The position numbers and the translations under genes are program-made. DNA of 64,000 nt, from NCBI GenBank assembly GCA_004154925.1, contig QJNS01000175.1:1-64000 (forward strand), read 5' to 3'. This DNA is from Monosporascus cannonballus. Taxonomy: Eukaryota > Ascomycota > Sordariomycetes > Xylariales. The notes under the pieces are model-generated. The model did not search any database, was not told the DNA's origin, and was given only the letters and a program-made list of their open reading frames with translations. How positions within the stretch are numbered: the stretch's first letter is position 1; every line of letters begins with the position of its first letter. Of this stretch, positions 24,110 through 36,823 are shown piece after piece.

Positions 24110-25990
24110 ATTGATTTTACAACGCAATGCGTCTCCTATTCGTAACTCATACGCAAGATGACTCGCGACCGGCAGAGTTGAAAGCAGTGCAATGCTCACC
24201 ATCCACCCCTCCGATTCATGGATTGCAAGGGGTCGTAGGCGGGTGACCATCCGGTAGATATTATCAGCGTCCAGAGGTACATCGAATTCCTAAAAGAATA
24301 CGTAGAATTATATGTACCCTATCGACGAGGTGTGACGACCCCTATTCGTATTAAAGCCTTGACGATCCCATACCAAACCGTGTTTTAGGTTTATATTAAT
24401 CCGGATAACAGTGGGACCGCTGACGAACGTAGGTAAATCCTATGTATGCATAAAATTCCACTAAATATATCATAAGTACCGAAAATAAATTTGTGAATTG
24501 GCCTCATCCCGAATGCGATGCCACCGGATGGACAGACAGTGTGGAGTTGCTTTCAACTCTGCTCGCGAACAGTGACGCCGGAGGCGGGGTTGACATGGCC
24601 CGAGCCGGAACATCTATACCACGATCAACGGCCGGATGGGTGGGGCGTCAGCGGGAATGCACGGCAGGACTTAACCCGCTACGATTCAGGTACGAAGCCT
24701 TGGGGTTGCCGTTGTGACCGAAGAGTCCTAAACGCTTTGACTTGCTTCCGCCTCATTTCGTATCCCTGAGTCCGATGGCACCGGTTTGTCAGGACAGTCA
24801 CTACGCATTTGGCATATTTCTATATTTCGTTGTAATCTAGCAATAGACCGATGGTTGAGCGTGTCGACGACTTCGAGGACGAAGCTCAGTGGATAGAGGC
24901 CTGATAGGCGCGAATGGAGGGTGGTGTGAGTGCGTTGGAGGCTATAGAAGTAGAGAATGGGTCGTTCCAAGGCGAAGGAATTACGCCTTGAATGGGGAGC
25001 GGTGCTGGAAGTCGTTGCGGGGACCCCGCAAAAGCCACATAGTCATACACGACAGGGTGACGTTCTGGGTATAATACGGGAGTAGCAGAGATGAAAGGAA
25101 TGGGGTTATGTAGTAGTATCGGTGGAGATGGCGCCGGACTTCCAGTCTCTCTCGCCCCCATACGCGGCAATTCCGGGCTATGTCTCGGATTTCTGCTCCC
25201 GGAACCACGCGCCCAACGACGCAACCCCTTTAGCGGGCTCTCATATTCCGATACGGATGGCTAAAATTGTTATATGATCTATGTAGTCCTAGTATTGAAT
25301 TGGAACGGGGAGACTTGGTCCTGATCAGTCAAGTCGTCAGGGTCTGGGACAGGTTCATCGAGATATGAAGGCAACGTAATTTGTATTGAAAGTGGGTGTT
25401 GAGACCATGGTGATGATGCTTCGTAGTTGCCTGGGGTTGAGCTCCGGCAAGGAGAACTATCAATTTTTAACATCCATGTCAGGGGGCCCCCTAGCGGCAG
25501 ATTTAACGCCATTACTACCTGGGTATAGTGAAGTTTAATTCATATGACGTATTGCGCACTTCACAATAACCAATTAACCGTATGAGTTATAATTGTCGCA
25601 TTGTAGCTAAAGAGTATAAGACGAACCAAAGCCGAAACGCCTTTATAACTATGTTAAGAATTACCGGTCGTAACATTTGTTGGGTAGCAACGTTGGAGGA
25701 CCGAATACTTGACGGCTGTCCAAGTTAAATGAGTTAAATGATTTCAAACTTGATCCGGGTAGGCATCGCTTGTTTTGTCAGCTACGCACGCGCCTTGAAT
25801 GTACCCCTAAGAATTTCAAGCTGAGGACCTGTTTTTACCACCGCCCACCCCCAACCCCCCCAAACACAAGAAAAGAACCAAACATCCTATTACCTCGACT
25901 CCTATCATCATCCCTCACTACCATCACCATGACTACAAGCACTGCTACCGCAACTATTTCTCGCAACCGTGTAAAAAATACCTTTTCCCC
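24110..25990. other. Gene-poor intergenic sequence
   Basis: Nearly 1.9 kb of ordinary to moderately AT-rich sequence. Several frames of 60-110 codons exist on both strands (for example 24886-25224 and 25279-25512, both -), but they overlap one another, are Pro/Ser-rich and show no domain or splice logic. I regard them as chance frames or very decayed sequence. Confidence 0.5.
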
Positions 25991-26892
25991 ATGTCCAACA
26001 CCTTTCCTCCCCGCGCCCAGGAACGTCGCGATAATATCTCGCTCCCCTCCGGGCTAGACACCCCGAGAAGTCGGAGCGCCGTGTCTTGCGCACAGTGGCC
26101 GTGCGGCAACACGGGGGTTTCTGCATGCTGTTGGTGGATGGTGATGGTCACGGCATTTCTGCCGACTACGTCTATTGGCTCACGGATCTCAACATGTTCC
26201 TCTACGAAGGCAAGTTTAAGCCCGTCCTACCACGCCATATGACGCATCTTGCTGCAGCGCCGGTGACTGGGTGATCCGACTTTGACACGGAGCGCCCTGC
26301 AGTGGAGAGCCCCTCGTACCAGCTGGACGAGCCTCCCCACTACGGCGACCCGGTCAGCTATGATTACACCAAGCACTGGCATCGCAAAACCGAGGAGCAG
26401 CGGGACGGAAAGACCACACTCCTTTCGGGTATCGAGATGACGCCGCTCTCCGAGAGGGTCGGCATCTGGAAGCGTTTTCAGCCCGACGAGCGGGAGCCGG
26501 GGGCGGGATTCCTGGCCGGTCGGCTGCCGTTCCCGTCTACGCGCAACCTCGCCGTCTGCCTGGCGGACCCCTCGGGCCACGCCAAGGTGGAAGAGGCGCC
26601 CGGCAAGGTCGCCAGCCAGATCGGGCCCGAGTTCGTCCTCTTCTGAACCTTGTCGCCGGACCGGTGCGGTTTCAAGCTGAGAGTCCGCCGCGGCGCCGAG
26701 ATGAACGATGCGGCTGTCTGTCGGTACTGCCAGCTCTGGCGCGATCTCTTGGCCTGGTAGACCGCCCTCCAGGAGGCCGACGTAAACCCCGTCGAGTTCC
26801 GGGCCGCTCGATACGCCGAGCGGCAGCAGCATGCTGCCAGTTCATTAGAGGCGATGTTCTTCAATTGTGAGAGGCTGGGAATTAGGGCATGA
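25991..26892 (+). pseudogene. Broken gene of unknown function, three in-frame stops
   Basis: From about 26080 to 26892 a single frame reads as protein but is cut by TGA at 26272-26274, TGA at 26644-26646 and TAG at 26758-26760, and closes at TGA 26890-26892. The two TGAs are one C-to-T step from CGA; the TAG is one step from CAG (or from TGG on the other strand). Readable pieces include FCMLLVDGDGHG, SADYVYWLTDLNMFLYEGKF, YDYTKHWHRK, GIWKRFQPDE, LAGRLPFPSTRNLAVCLADP, CRYCQLWRDLLAW and EFRAARYAERQQHAASSLEA. An ATG at 25991 opens a second frame (MSNTFPPRAQERRDN) that would join after a frameshift near 26070-26090. GC content and codon use are those of a real island gene. No family is recognised. 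It looks recently disabled. Confidence 0.65.
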
Positions 26893-27131
26893 GATGTTAA
26901 AGAACCTACCGATACAGCCTACTTTAGTTGACCTTAGTTCTTGCTTCGCTGAGAGTACGGCGAATTTCCTGTGAAGAGCAACTTGAGGGCACCGTTGGGG
27001 AGGGCTGACCCAGCTTCCCTCAGCAGGCGATGATTCCTTGACTTGACCATTTTTCAATTCTACCCGCTTACGCCTCGAGCTTAGATCCATTTCCAGGGTC
27101 ATCTATCTTACGTTTAACAAACGCAACAGCC
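26893..27131. other. Intergenic, no gene seen
   Basis: About 240 bp between the broken gene on the left and the start of the TMEM14-like gene on the right. No motif was recognised. Confidence 0.5.
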
Positions 27132-27581
27132 ATGGCCGAGCATCCAGCTTTCACATTGGCGGGCCTGTGTAAGTCCCAAATCTCAGAATTCATCCCATAT
27201 GCCAATGTTTACCCGACCATCCTAAAGTGGCCGCCGGCGGCACCTTGGGCCTTTAGCGCACGCGTTCCAGGCCCTGCTTTATCGCAGGCGTGACCTTCGG
27301 TGCCAGCTTCGCCTGCGCAGGTAAAGTTCAACCCATTAATCCTATCTCCAAGCACCCCGCATTTGGCAGGATGCTGTGCTGACAGCCTCGCCAGGATATC
27401 TCCTCAGAAAGAACAGGGACTACGGTGCGGAGCTCGCATTGGGCAGCAGCGTCATCTTGCTAAGAGCTGGTGCCCCGAGAACCAGGCAAAGTCGCGCCCG
27501 GGCATCGGCCTCAGCGTCGCCAGCGCGCTGTCGACGTATTCCTACCAGAAGAAGTTCAAGGTGTTCCGCTTCGGGGTCTAA
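27132..27581 (+). pseudogene. TMEM14-family (Tmemb_14) membrane protein gene, disabled
   Basis: Three exons with sound GT-AG sites can be drawn: 27132-27168, 27228-27320 and 27395-27581 (introns 59 and 74 nt; CTGAC branch site near 27378). They encode MAEHPAFTLAGL, AAGGTLG, then IAGVTFGASFACAG-YLL, RKNRDYGAELALGSSV and finally GLSVASALSTYSYQKKF. This order is that of the small Tmemb_14/UPF0136 proteins: about 100 aa, several short Gly-rich membrane helices, in mitochondrial or other internal membranes. Two lesions break it. One is TAG at 27254-27256 directly after the conserved AAGGTLG. The other is a one-base frame change at about 27470-27495, between GAPR and GLSVAS, where no intron fits. 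Intact splice sites beside broken coding sequence suggest recent loss. A sequencing or assembly error is the alternative for the frameshift, less so for both. Confidence 0.78.
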
Positions 27582-27744
27582 ACCGGCTGGGTCAGCCCCT
27601 CAAATTGGACCTCCCCAGTACCTCTGCACCGATCGCACACATAAGGGAAAGTCAAACTGCTATCCCCGTCTCCATATGCCAGCTTTGTACCAACAATAAG
27701 ACCTATTCTCAACGAATAACGAAAGCCTTGAATTACAACTGGGC

Positions 27745-29041
27745 CTAGATGTACGACTCATGACGCCACTCTTCCAACGGTTTCGAGTAGCAGATCCACA
27801 ACTTCGCGGGGTGGTTCTGTGCTTTGAGCCACATGTCCCTAAGGCTGACACCCTCGTAACGGGCCGCATAGAACCATGCATTCAGACAGTAGATTGGCAC
27901 CTTGACGCGACCTTGGTACTCTTCTCCGTCCGACGCAGTGTCGTTTGTTGATGAAGGCTCCCAGTCAGCATCGTATGCCCAGACCCAGAAGATTTCGTAA
28001 CCCGGGCGGTTGCATTCCCAAAGGTCCTCGGGAATGCATCCAGCGTCGACTACAATAAACGTATTCCGCAAGATGCCGGGGGACGAAAGCGATTCCCTGT
28101 AATCTTTGAAATGCCTGTAACGTAATAAGCACGTTGTCACTCGCGGTAGTGCCGGGAACAAAAGGTCAAGTGACTTACCGTTGCAGGGCGTCGTCTGCGG
28201 CCAAGTCTCCAGCAACGGGCCCGGTGGCCCAGTCTTCCGTCCAAAGCTTCTTCAATATGGATTTGTTCCCCCTGCAATGAATGGATACCAAGCATGCATA
28301 GGCAAGGGGGCGCTCTTCCCCGGTATGATACGGAATCCAGGAAGTGTTTTCCCGGATGGCGTCCCATGTCTCGGGCCACTTGTGGCCATACTTCTGCTCG
28401 ACCTCTCTGGTCTTATAGAAGACGAAACCCCAAGGTTGCTGGGTATCGACGATCTGCTGGATCCAAGCCGGAGGTGCGGGAGATACCTGTTTCCAGATTG
28501 CCTTGGTGGCGCCGCCATCCTGTAGCTCCATCTGCGCAAGCTCCTCGGGTGATAGGCCCTCGAGAAGGGGAATGACCCATTTGGCGTTCCTCCGGGCAAT
28601 CTTCTCGTCTTCCGTCCGGACGACCTCTCTGGCGCGCTCTGCTGCTGTTTGTAGCTCCTCTTCTCGCAGCTGTGCGTCATATGCGTCCTGCAAATTCGCG
28701 CCCTCCTCGAGGTAGCGCACGTCGCAGATGATGATCTTCCAAGCATCCAAAAGCGCGGGCATGCGACCATCCTCGGGGTTTGCGGCGTATGCGATCAGGT
28801 AGTCATGGGACTGGATGGCGTTGTTGGTGATGCGTTTGACCATGGCCCTCTCGTCTGGAGGGTAACAAGTTCGACCGAGCAAGGCATCTCGAAGTGCTCT
28901 ATGCGCGAGGATTTCGCTGGAGTCAGAGAGAGCCGTGGCCACGAGGTCCCGTCCACCAATTGACTCGTCGCGGAGCTGGGTTCTCTTGTCCCTTCGTTGC
29001 TGGTGGATGAGCCTGATGCGGTCTGCTGACGGCGCGGCCAT
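27745..29041 (-). CDS. Conserved-looking fungal protein of unknown function
   Basis: Two exons, 29041-28179 and 28114-27745, joined over a 64-nt intron (GTAAGT donor, ACAG acceptor; phase kept as ...DALQR-HFKDYRES...), give 410 aa. I do not recognise a named domain. There is no signal peptide or membrane segment. The first half is charged and helical, with a likely coiled coil at about residues 120-150 (LREEELQTAAERAREVVRTE). The centre contains PWGFVFYKT followed by a WP-TWD motif, and the C-terminal half has YEIFWVWAYDADWEP and RVKVPIYCLNAWFYAARYEG. Lineage-restricted fungal families carrying a WGFV-YR-like motif are known to me as hypothetical proteins, so this is probably one of them. It is convergent with the TMEM14 pseudogene. 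Its ATG is only 181 bp from the copia LTR at 29223, so its promoter must be short or overlap the transposon. Confidence 0.85.
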
Positions 29042-29222
29042 TGCTGTTGTGGTGACGTTGATCTCCTCTGGTGATGACAGGGGAAAAAGGTGACAAATGC
29101 TGGAGGATGGATGCGATTTAGTACATGAAACCCCTTGTTTTATTGTAGGAGGGTCGAAAGTGGATTTGGATTCGGCTACGCCCTGTTGGGTGAACTTCCA
29201 TTTAGCTACAAGAAGGTCATAC

Positions 29223-29387
29223 TGTCAGATATAGGGGACATCAGTTGTGTTGTTGTATTCCCCTAAGTTGTACGTGCTATCGTACGCGTACAACTTTAAG
29301 TAGTTTAATTACGGAACATACATAAGCCGATCAATATAAAACCTTTCCGTATATAAGGAACGTTCCATACCCCTTAATTAATTAATA
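29223..29387 (-). repeat. LTR of copia family A (left end of copy 2)
   Basis: 165 bp from TGTCAGATATAGGGG to TTAATA (from CTGACA). It includes an imperfect inverted repeat, GTTGTACG against CGTACAAC, around 29268-29297. Confidence 0.93.
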
Positions 29388-32300
29388 TATCCCTTTATTA
29401 TTTTAAAATATTTATAATATTAATTATTATAATTTTTTAAAAAAAAATTAAAAATTAAATTTTAAAATTTATTTTATTAATTTTAATTTTTTAATGTGTA
29501 ATAATTTTTTAAAATAATTTATATATTTTATATTAAGGTTTTAATAAATTTATTAATTAATATATTACTTATAAATATATGATTTATATAATTTAATATT
29601 TTTTATAAAGTTTTGTAATTAATTATTATATAAATTATATATTATAATTTTAATTATTTAAAAATAATACTAAATTTTTAATAATAAATAAATATAATAT
29701 AATTCGATTAATAATTTATAATATGTATTATTAAATTTTCAATTAAATTAAATATATTAAAATATTATTAACAAATATTTTTAATTCCGTATTAATTATA
29801 ATATATAAAATGATTTTTTAATATTTATTAATTAAATTTAAATAAATTAAATAAAAATTTAATAATAATTTAATATTTATTATAAATAATATTAAATAAT
29901 AATTTGGATTTTTTTAAAAATAAATTAAATATTTGCTATTAAATTTAAATTAAAATAAATAAAATTTTTATATTAATTTTATTTTTAATTTTTCGATTTC
30001 GAAAAATTATTAATAAGTTTTATTTTTTATTATGGTATATTATTTTCGAATTTATTAAATTAATTAATTAATAAAATTATGATTTTTATTATATACGGTA
30101 ATAATATTGTTTAAAAAGTTTTAACAAATTAAATAATAAAATTTATAAAAAATAAAGTTTAATTTTAAATGTTTTTAATATATTAATAAAAATTTCCTAT
30201 TAAAATAAAAATAACTTTTTTAATTTATGTAAGTTTTTTTAATTAATAATATCTTAAAAATATTTTTATATATATTTCGTAAGGTAATATCGTATTAAAA
30301 ATATTTATAATATTAAATTATTTAAATTTTAAATTAAAATTTATAAAGGTAATAATTAAAATTTGAAATATTTATTTAATAAATATACATATGTATATAT
30401 ATTATTATAAACCTTATTTAATTATTAATCACTTTATACGATAAAATATGCTCTTTATTTTTATAATTACACGTATTTATTAAATATATATTTATATATT
30501 TATACATATTTTAAATATTATTTTTTAAATTTAAATTCAATTAATAAGTTGCTAAAATTATATTTTGTTATAAATTTATTTATATTTTTAATTTTACGAA
30601 ATACTTTTTTAATAAATATATATTTAATATTTTATAACCTTAAGACAGTAATGGTAAATTACCTTTATATATCCCGTTTTACAACCTAAATATGTTTTTG
30701 ATATGTTTTAGTAATAAACCTTTTTTAATTAAAATAATACGTATTTCGGGTAATTATTTTCTTTAAAGTTTCGTAATTTACGGGTCAGTTATTATTTGTA
30801 TTTATAAAAAAGGTTAAACATCTTATATTATATACGGTTTTGTATATTTTATATTTATTTCGGATAATATTAATTTGGTATAAAATATACGGGAAATATA
30901 CGTTCATAATTCGTAAAGTATTTTCTTTTTTTACCGTTATTCTAGATTAAATAATAGAGCAAAAATATAAGATAATTTTTATTTTTTATTAATATAATAA
31001 TCGTAATAATTATTAAATTAAACGTTAATAATAATAATAATCCAAAAACCGGAAATAATTCAAATATAACAGTTATATAAAAATAAATATCTTTTTTACA
31101 AACAATTTTATTTTTTTTATTTTATACGTTTTTTATATTAATATTTTTTGAGGTTAATATTTTCTTAAATCGGTAATTAAATTACTATATTTAAAGTTTA
31201 GATTTTTTATAAATATAAAAACTAATTTGTAATTTAATTAAATATTTTTATTTAATAAAATAATTTTTATAATTCGTTTTTTGTTACGTATAAAAATTAT
31301 TGTATTAAATTTTTAATATTATTTAAAAAATAACCTTTTTATTATATCATATATTTCGAATAATAATAATTTTATTAATTAATAAACTTTAAATTTAATA
31401 AATATTTATAAATCGGTAATTAACAAAATAATTTATTTATATTTTAAAATCTATTTTTAAAATATTTGTTTTTTGTAACGGTAATTCTTATAATGTAAAT
31501 TATATTACTATATAATTATAAGTAAATGTATTAACATATCCGATTATATATTATTATATTATTTTTATATATTAAATAAATATATTAAATTTTGTATAAG
31601 TTTTATTACATAAATATATATTTAAAAATATAACTATATAAATATATTTTTATTTTAAAAATATTTATAAATAAGAATTAAAATCACGTAACGTAATTTC
31701 GTTTCGTAATTATATTTTTGATTATAGTTTTTTAAACGTTTTATATTTTCGTTTTAATTTTTGGTATATAATATTAAACCTTTAACTTTAATGTTAAAAA
31801 ATAATTAAAAAATATTTTTAAATTAAGAAATTTTTTTAAAGTTTTTACAAAATATTAAAATATTATAATTAATATATATTAGTTTTTTTAAAGAAGTCAA
31901 TACCTTAAATAAAACTTAAATATTAACCGGTTATAAATTTAACGTGTTTATATTCTTTAAGATTTTTTTCTTCGAAATTCATAAAATTAATACTAATTTT
32001 TATTTTAATTAAAAGGTTTTTTTCTTAGATATACGGCGTACTTGCCTTTTGGTTTTCACCTGGCTATATATTTGATATTTGATTATTATAAAGCCTTTTA
32101 GGCGGACTTTTTTTATATAAAACTGTAATTATACGATTATGTTAGGTCCTAAATATCCTTATTTCAGGTGCTATATAATACTGTTACCGATTCGTAATAA
32201 TCTTCTTATCCATAAATTAATGTTTCGTTTATAAGTTATTAAAGTTATATAAATATTTATTACATTAATATTTTCGATAACGAATTAATTAAATTTATTT

Positions 32301-34023
32301 TTTAATATAATAATTACTTAATTATATTTATTTCGAATAAAAGCATTATGTTTTTGATTATTTTATTAATAACCTTTTTTTCGAAATTGCCGAAAAAATA
32401 CCAGATGATATACCAAATCTTTGTAATATATTATATCGTATAAATATAATACTTTCGTATCGTTAAGGTTTCGAAGTACTATATTAATTTTTCCGTACCT
32501 TTTAATTAAAATAAAATTATTACCGATATATATTTTGTTATCTTATATAATTACTTTAAAATTTTAGAACTTATTAATAAAATTAAAGATATATATCGTT
32601 AATCTTAAATTCAAAATAAGTAAGTTCTTTGAAAGGTGAAATAAAACGTTTATAACTTTATGTTAATTCATAATTAAAAGGTACGCCAGAATTCGTTTTA
32701 CTCTTTATAAGAATTAATTTATTTATGTAAATATTTTTTTCCGGTTTTCGATAAACGGTCGATTTTAAATATATGCTCTTACCTTATCGTTAAAGCGGAA
32801 ACCTATTAAAAGTTTATTAGAGAATACAAAATAACATTAAAATAATATATAGTAAACGTTTAAATAAGCTATATAATAAATATTTTACATATGTAATTTT
32901 TGTCGCTTTTGTTTATTAACGTTTCGGTCTATATAAAAGCTTTTACGATTATTTCGTTTTATTTCATATCTCGGGATTTTTTCTTATAATTATAAATTAA
33001 TAAGTTTAGGTTTTTTCTAATTAGGGTTATCCTAATTAAGGGTATTTATAAAAACCTCTTAAAACGTTAAAAACGTTACCTTAATATTTTGTAATATAAA
33101 TATGAGATAGGTTATAACTTATTAATTTAAAAGTTTAAATGTCGTTTTTTAGAAATTAATTATGTCGTTATTTATTTCGGCCCTTTTCATTTTCTAGAAA
33201 TTAATAATTTATATCCTAATTATAAAGACTAATAATATATATAAGTTATTAACATATATAATCGTTATTTTCGTTTCTAGAATATTATATCGTTATTTTA
33301 AAGCTATAATCTTTTGTTATTTTATAATTTATTTATTTAACTTCTTATTAGGTTTCGAAATTTGCTTTAACGTTTCGCGAGATTTTTATTTAGCATTAAT
33401 GAAAAGCTTACTATCGTATATTTTATTTAATTTAGTTAATTTGGCGTATTATTCTCGTAAGTTTTTTTCGAAAAAGATATTTGTTTTTTTTAATTGCTGA
33501 AAATATTAGCTTAAGAATTTATTTTATTAAGTCGTCAACGTTTTTGCAAAAAATATCGTATTTTCGATTTTTAAAGATATATGCCGTAAAATCCTAATTG
33601 TAAATTTTTTGCTTTCGGTCGTTATTTTAAAAGTACTAATTAGGTATCTCGTAAGATTACTTTTTTTTGGTAATTCTTCCGGATAATACAAACAATAATA
33701 AGATATTAAATCGTACTATATAGCAAATTGGTTTTTTAAAATAAAAACTTATATCGGATTTTATTAATTTAATAAGTTACGGAAATAATTAATCGAGATC
33801 AATAAAATCTCAAATATTAAGTACGAATATTTTAAACCGGAATTCGCTCTTAAAATAATTTTAATCCTTAGCTCGCTTATAAATAATTAAGGATACTAAA
33901 TATGCGATAACTATCGTTATTATTAAGATATATAGATAATTAATATTAATATATAGCTTATACCGTTTTAATAACAACTAATTAATAAATATATATATAA
34001 ATTCAGCAAATAAAACTTTTAAT

Positions 34024-34186
34024 TATTAGATATAAGGGATATTAATTATGTTATTATATTTTTAAGTTATACGTATTATAGTACGCGTACAGCTTTAAGT
34101 AATTTAGCCACGGGAGATATATAAGCCGATTAGTAGGGGACCTTTCCGTATATAGGGAGCGCTCCGCACCTCTCAGTTAGCTAATA
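34024..34186 (-). repeat. LTR of copia family A shared by copies 2 and 3
   Basis: 163 bp, in the same orientation as 29223-29387. Copia internal sequence lies on both sides of it, giving LTR-internal-LTR-internal-LTR. This is the expected outcome of recombination between LTRs of two copies. Confidence 0.9.
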
Positions 34187-34985
34187 TACCCCTTTAACAC
34201 CTTAAAATATTTACGGCTTTAATCATTATATTTTATATTTTTTTAACGATTAAATCCTTTTAATTAATTCATTCCTTATTGAAAATCACCTTTAAGATTT
34301 GTTTTTGTTAATCTAAGACTTTTATAATATCTATTAATTTTAATTACTTTTTAAAATATTTAAAAAACTTTCGTAATAAAGTTTTAATTAATTTATTAAT
34401 TAATATATTGCTTATAAGCATATACTTGATGTTATTTAAGTTTTCATCTATTATTTTTGTAATTAATAATTATATATATTTATATATCGTAATTTTATTT
34501 TTAGAAAAACAATATTCATCGTAATTAGCCATATAACTTATTAATTATTACATTATATATTTAATTTATCTGTATTTAGTTTAATTTTTGATTTTTCGAT
34601 AAATCGAAAGTAAAATATAGTTTTTTGAATAATATACTTAAAAAATAATAATTTTATTTCAATTATAAAATTAATTTCTATATTTTATTTATTTGTGCGT
34701 TATTTTCTTATTCCGCTAAATACTTTTATAACATAAATTTAGGAATTTTTTTCGATCGACCATATTATGTGCAAAAGATATAACGTGTTAAATATTTATC
34801 GAATTTTTATTTTCGAATTATAACGTTAAGATTTTGATACCGAATAAATATAATATAATTCGATTAATAATTTTATAATATAGATTATTTAAGTTTAAAT
34901 TAAATTAAATAAATCGGAATAATACAAAAAATATATTTAATTACGTATTAATTATAACGTATAAAATAAAACCGATTTTTAGTAT

Positions 34986-35264
34986 TGAAGTGGAGCGGGG
35001 TGTTATACTCGTAATCAGGCTCGGCTGATCAGAAAGCTCGAGTTTCGCATATATATTAAGAAGTTCTTTTTCGCCATGGGTTCAACCCCTAGGTATTATT
35101 TACCACTACCATTATTTAGCATATTTTCTGGCACTTTAATTATCGAGGTTTCATATTAATAATATAATTAGATTAAGTTTTTCATTTTTCGACAATCCTA
35201 TTCCGTATCGTAACATAAAATAGTTATCCGTACTGATTAAGATTAATTCTTTTAATCCTAATTT
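34986..35264 (+). repeat. 5' LTR of gypsy family B
   Basis: 279 bp starting TGAAGTGGAGCGGGGTG. It matches 53099-53377 and the solo copy 53841-54119 over its whole length. Confidence 0.92.
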
Positions 35265-36431
35265 ATTTGACTATTAAAAAAAGAAAACTGGCTTTAATTA
35301 GCTGCCGAAATAACTTTCGATATTTCTGATTAATACTTGGAAGAAAATAAGGTTTTAATTAAAAACGCGAACAATTATAATTATGGCTATAGAAAGATAA
35401 GAACGTATATTATGCCTTATAAAGTATCGACGTTACGAACGACTAAAAATAACGAAGCAATTTCAAAATATTATTAATTAAAGGGGGATATTTTGGAATT
35501 AAGCGTTTACGGGAGTTTATCCGGAACCAGATCTTTAGCAGGCCGATTTCGGAAAATTATATGCCTAAAGATGCATAGGTTTAGGAATATGGACTTATTA
35601 CTTATGTTTTAGACCGACGGCATAATTTAGGATATAACACATTTTTTAAAAATTCTTATTTAATAAAATAAATATCGAATATTTGGAAATAAAAAGATAA
35701 ATATAGAATTATTTAAAATTAAAAATTAATTAATTATAATGAATTAAGACTAATTGCCAAAAATCGATTTATTAGGATTTGGAAATAAGAATACGTTATT
35801 AACGACGTATTTATACAGGTTTTCGATTAATTAACGTTAAAATAACGCCGTTATGGTTAACGATATAAATTAGATTATTAATATAGATAAAAATGGAATA
35901 AAGCTGTAAAACTTATAATTTCGCTTGCGAAAAAAAAATTCGAAAAAGGATTAATATTCCTTAATATAATTAGAAAAATAAAACCAATTTACTAAATAAC
36001 ATATTTTGGAACATTTTCGCCCTAATAAGTTAATATTTCGTATGGGCCTTATTTGGAAATATTTTTTGGGATTTATTAATATTAATTAACAGAATTATTC
36101 TGGCGGTAAAATTAATAATGAAAGTACTAATTATAAAGTTAAAAACGACTTAATTCAGTATTTACCGCTAATAATATGTTAATCAAAAAAACAGGTTTAC
36201 TTAAGTAAAAAAGGACGATATTTTTATTGCAATTACGAAAAATTCAAAAAAATATGGACGAAAGTATTAAACGCCTTAAATTCCCTTATGTCTACGTATA
36301 CAAATAATAACTTTGAATTATCAAATGATATTAACCTTAAGCCATTTTTTTCCGATTAGCAGATTTTATCAGGATTTAGCTGATTTATTAAAAGTCCGTC
36401 GAAGTTATTAAAGATTGCGGCATAGCAAAAG

Positions 36432-36823
36432 TGGTATGACCTAACGATTTTGGCTTCCCCAAACGGTCGGAAAGCTTGGGCACCCAAGCCCGACCGTACT
36501 AAGAAGGTCACGTGATTGGCTCAAAGGGCTCAAAGGCTTGGCACCTTTAAGCCGGTTAAGCCAGCGGGTGGCTTAAGAGGCTTAAGGGGCTTAAAGGTTT
36601 AAGCCGGCTAAGTAATTTAAGCCAAAAATAAGATATATACGTTTATTATTTCCATAATTTAAATAACTTTAGTTTATAATATAACATTATTATTTAAAAT
36701 ACTTTTAATATTACGAAACGTAATACGTTATTATATTTATTACTTAGATTTTTACAATATTTCTATTAATATAAATCCGTATAACTAAGGTTTAATAATT
36801 AGTTAAATTATAAAACCGTTATA
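36432..36823 (+). repeat. 5' LTR of gypsy family C, copy 2
   Basis: 392 bp from TGGTATGACCTAACG to CCGTTATA. The middle is rich in GGCTTAAG/CTTAAGCC motifs that form overlapping inverted repeats. Confidence 0.93.

Larger units (their letters stand above)
29223..34186 (-). mobile_element. Ty1/copia family A, copy 2, RIP-degraded
   Basis: The element is 4964 bp with LTRs at 29223-29387 and 34024-34186, the latter shared with the next copy. Its internal sequence is the reverse complement of copia copies 1 and 4; for example, the GAG-pre-integrase segment of copy 1 near 1900-2000 reappears inverted at about 32030-32140. It is saturated with TA and stops. Relative to the neighbouring - strand copy it lacks about 350 bp near 29600. 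The boundary with ordinary sequence at 29222/29223 is sharp. Confidence 0.85.

Noticed and set aside
24886..25224. Pro/Ser-rich 112-codon frame on the - strand
   Set aside because: Overlapping frames on both strands look equally random, and there are no splice sites or motifs.
25284..25320. Resemblance of GTATTGAATTGGAACGGGG to the start of the gypsy B LTR
   Set aside because: Similarity covers only about 20 bp and does not continue into the LTR; no end or duplication supports an insertion.
34986..35264. The 279-bp unit as a MITE, because its ends TGAAGTGG and CCACTTCA are inverted
   Set aside because: Two copies bracket a gypsy internal region with RT, RNase H and integrase and share one AGTAT duplication, so it is an LTR; the third copy is a solo LTR.
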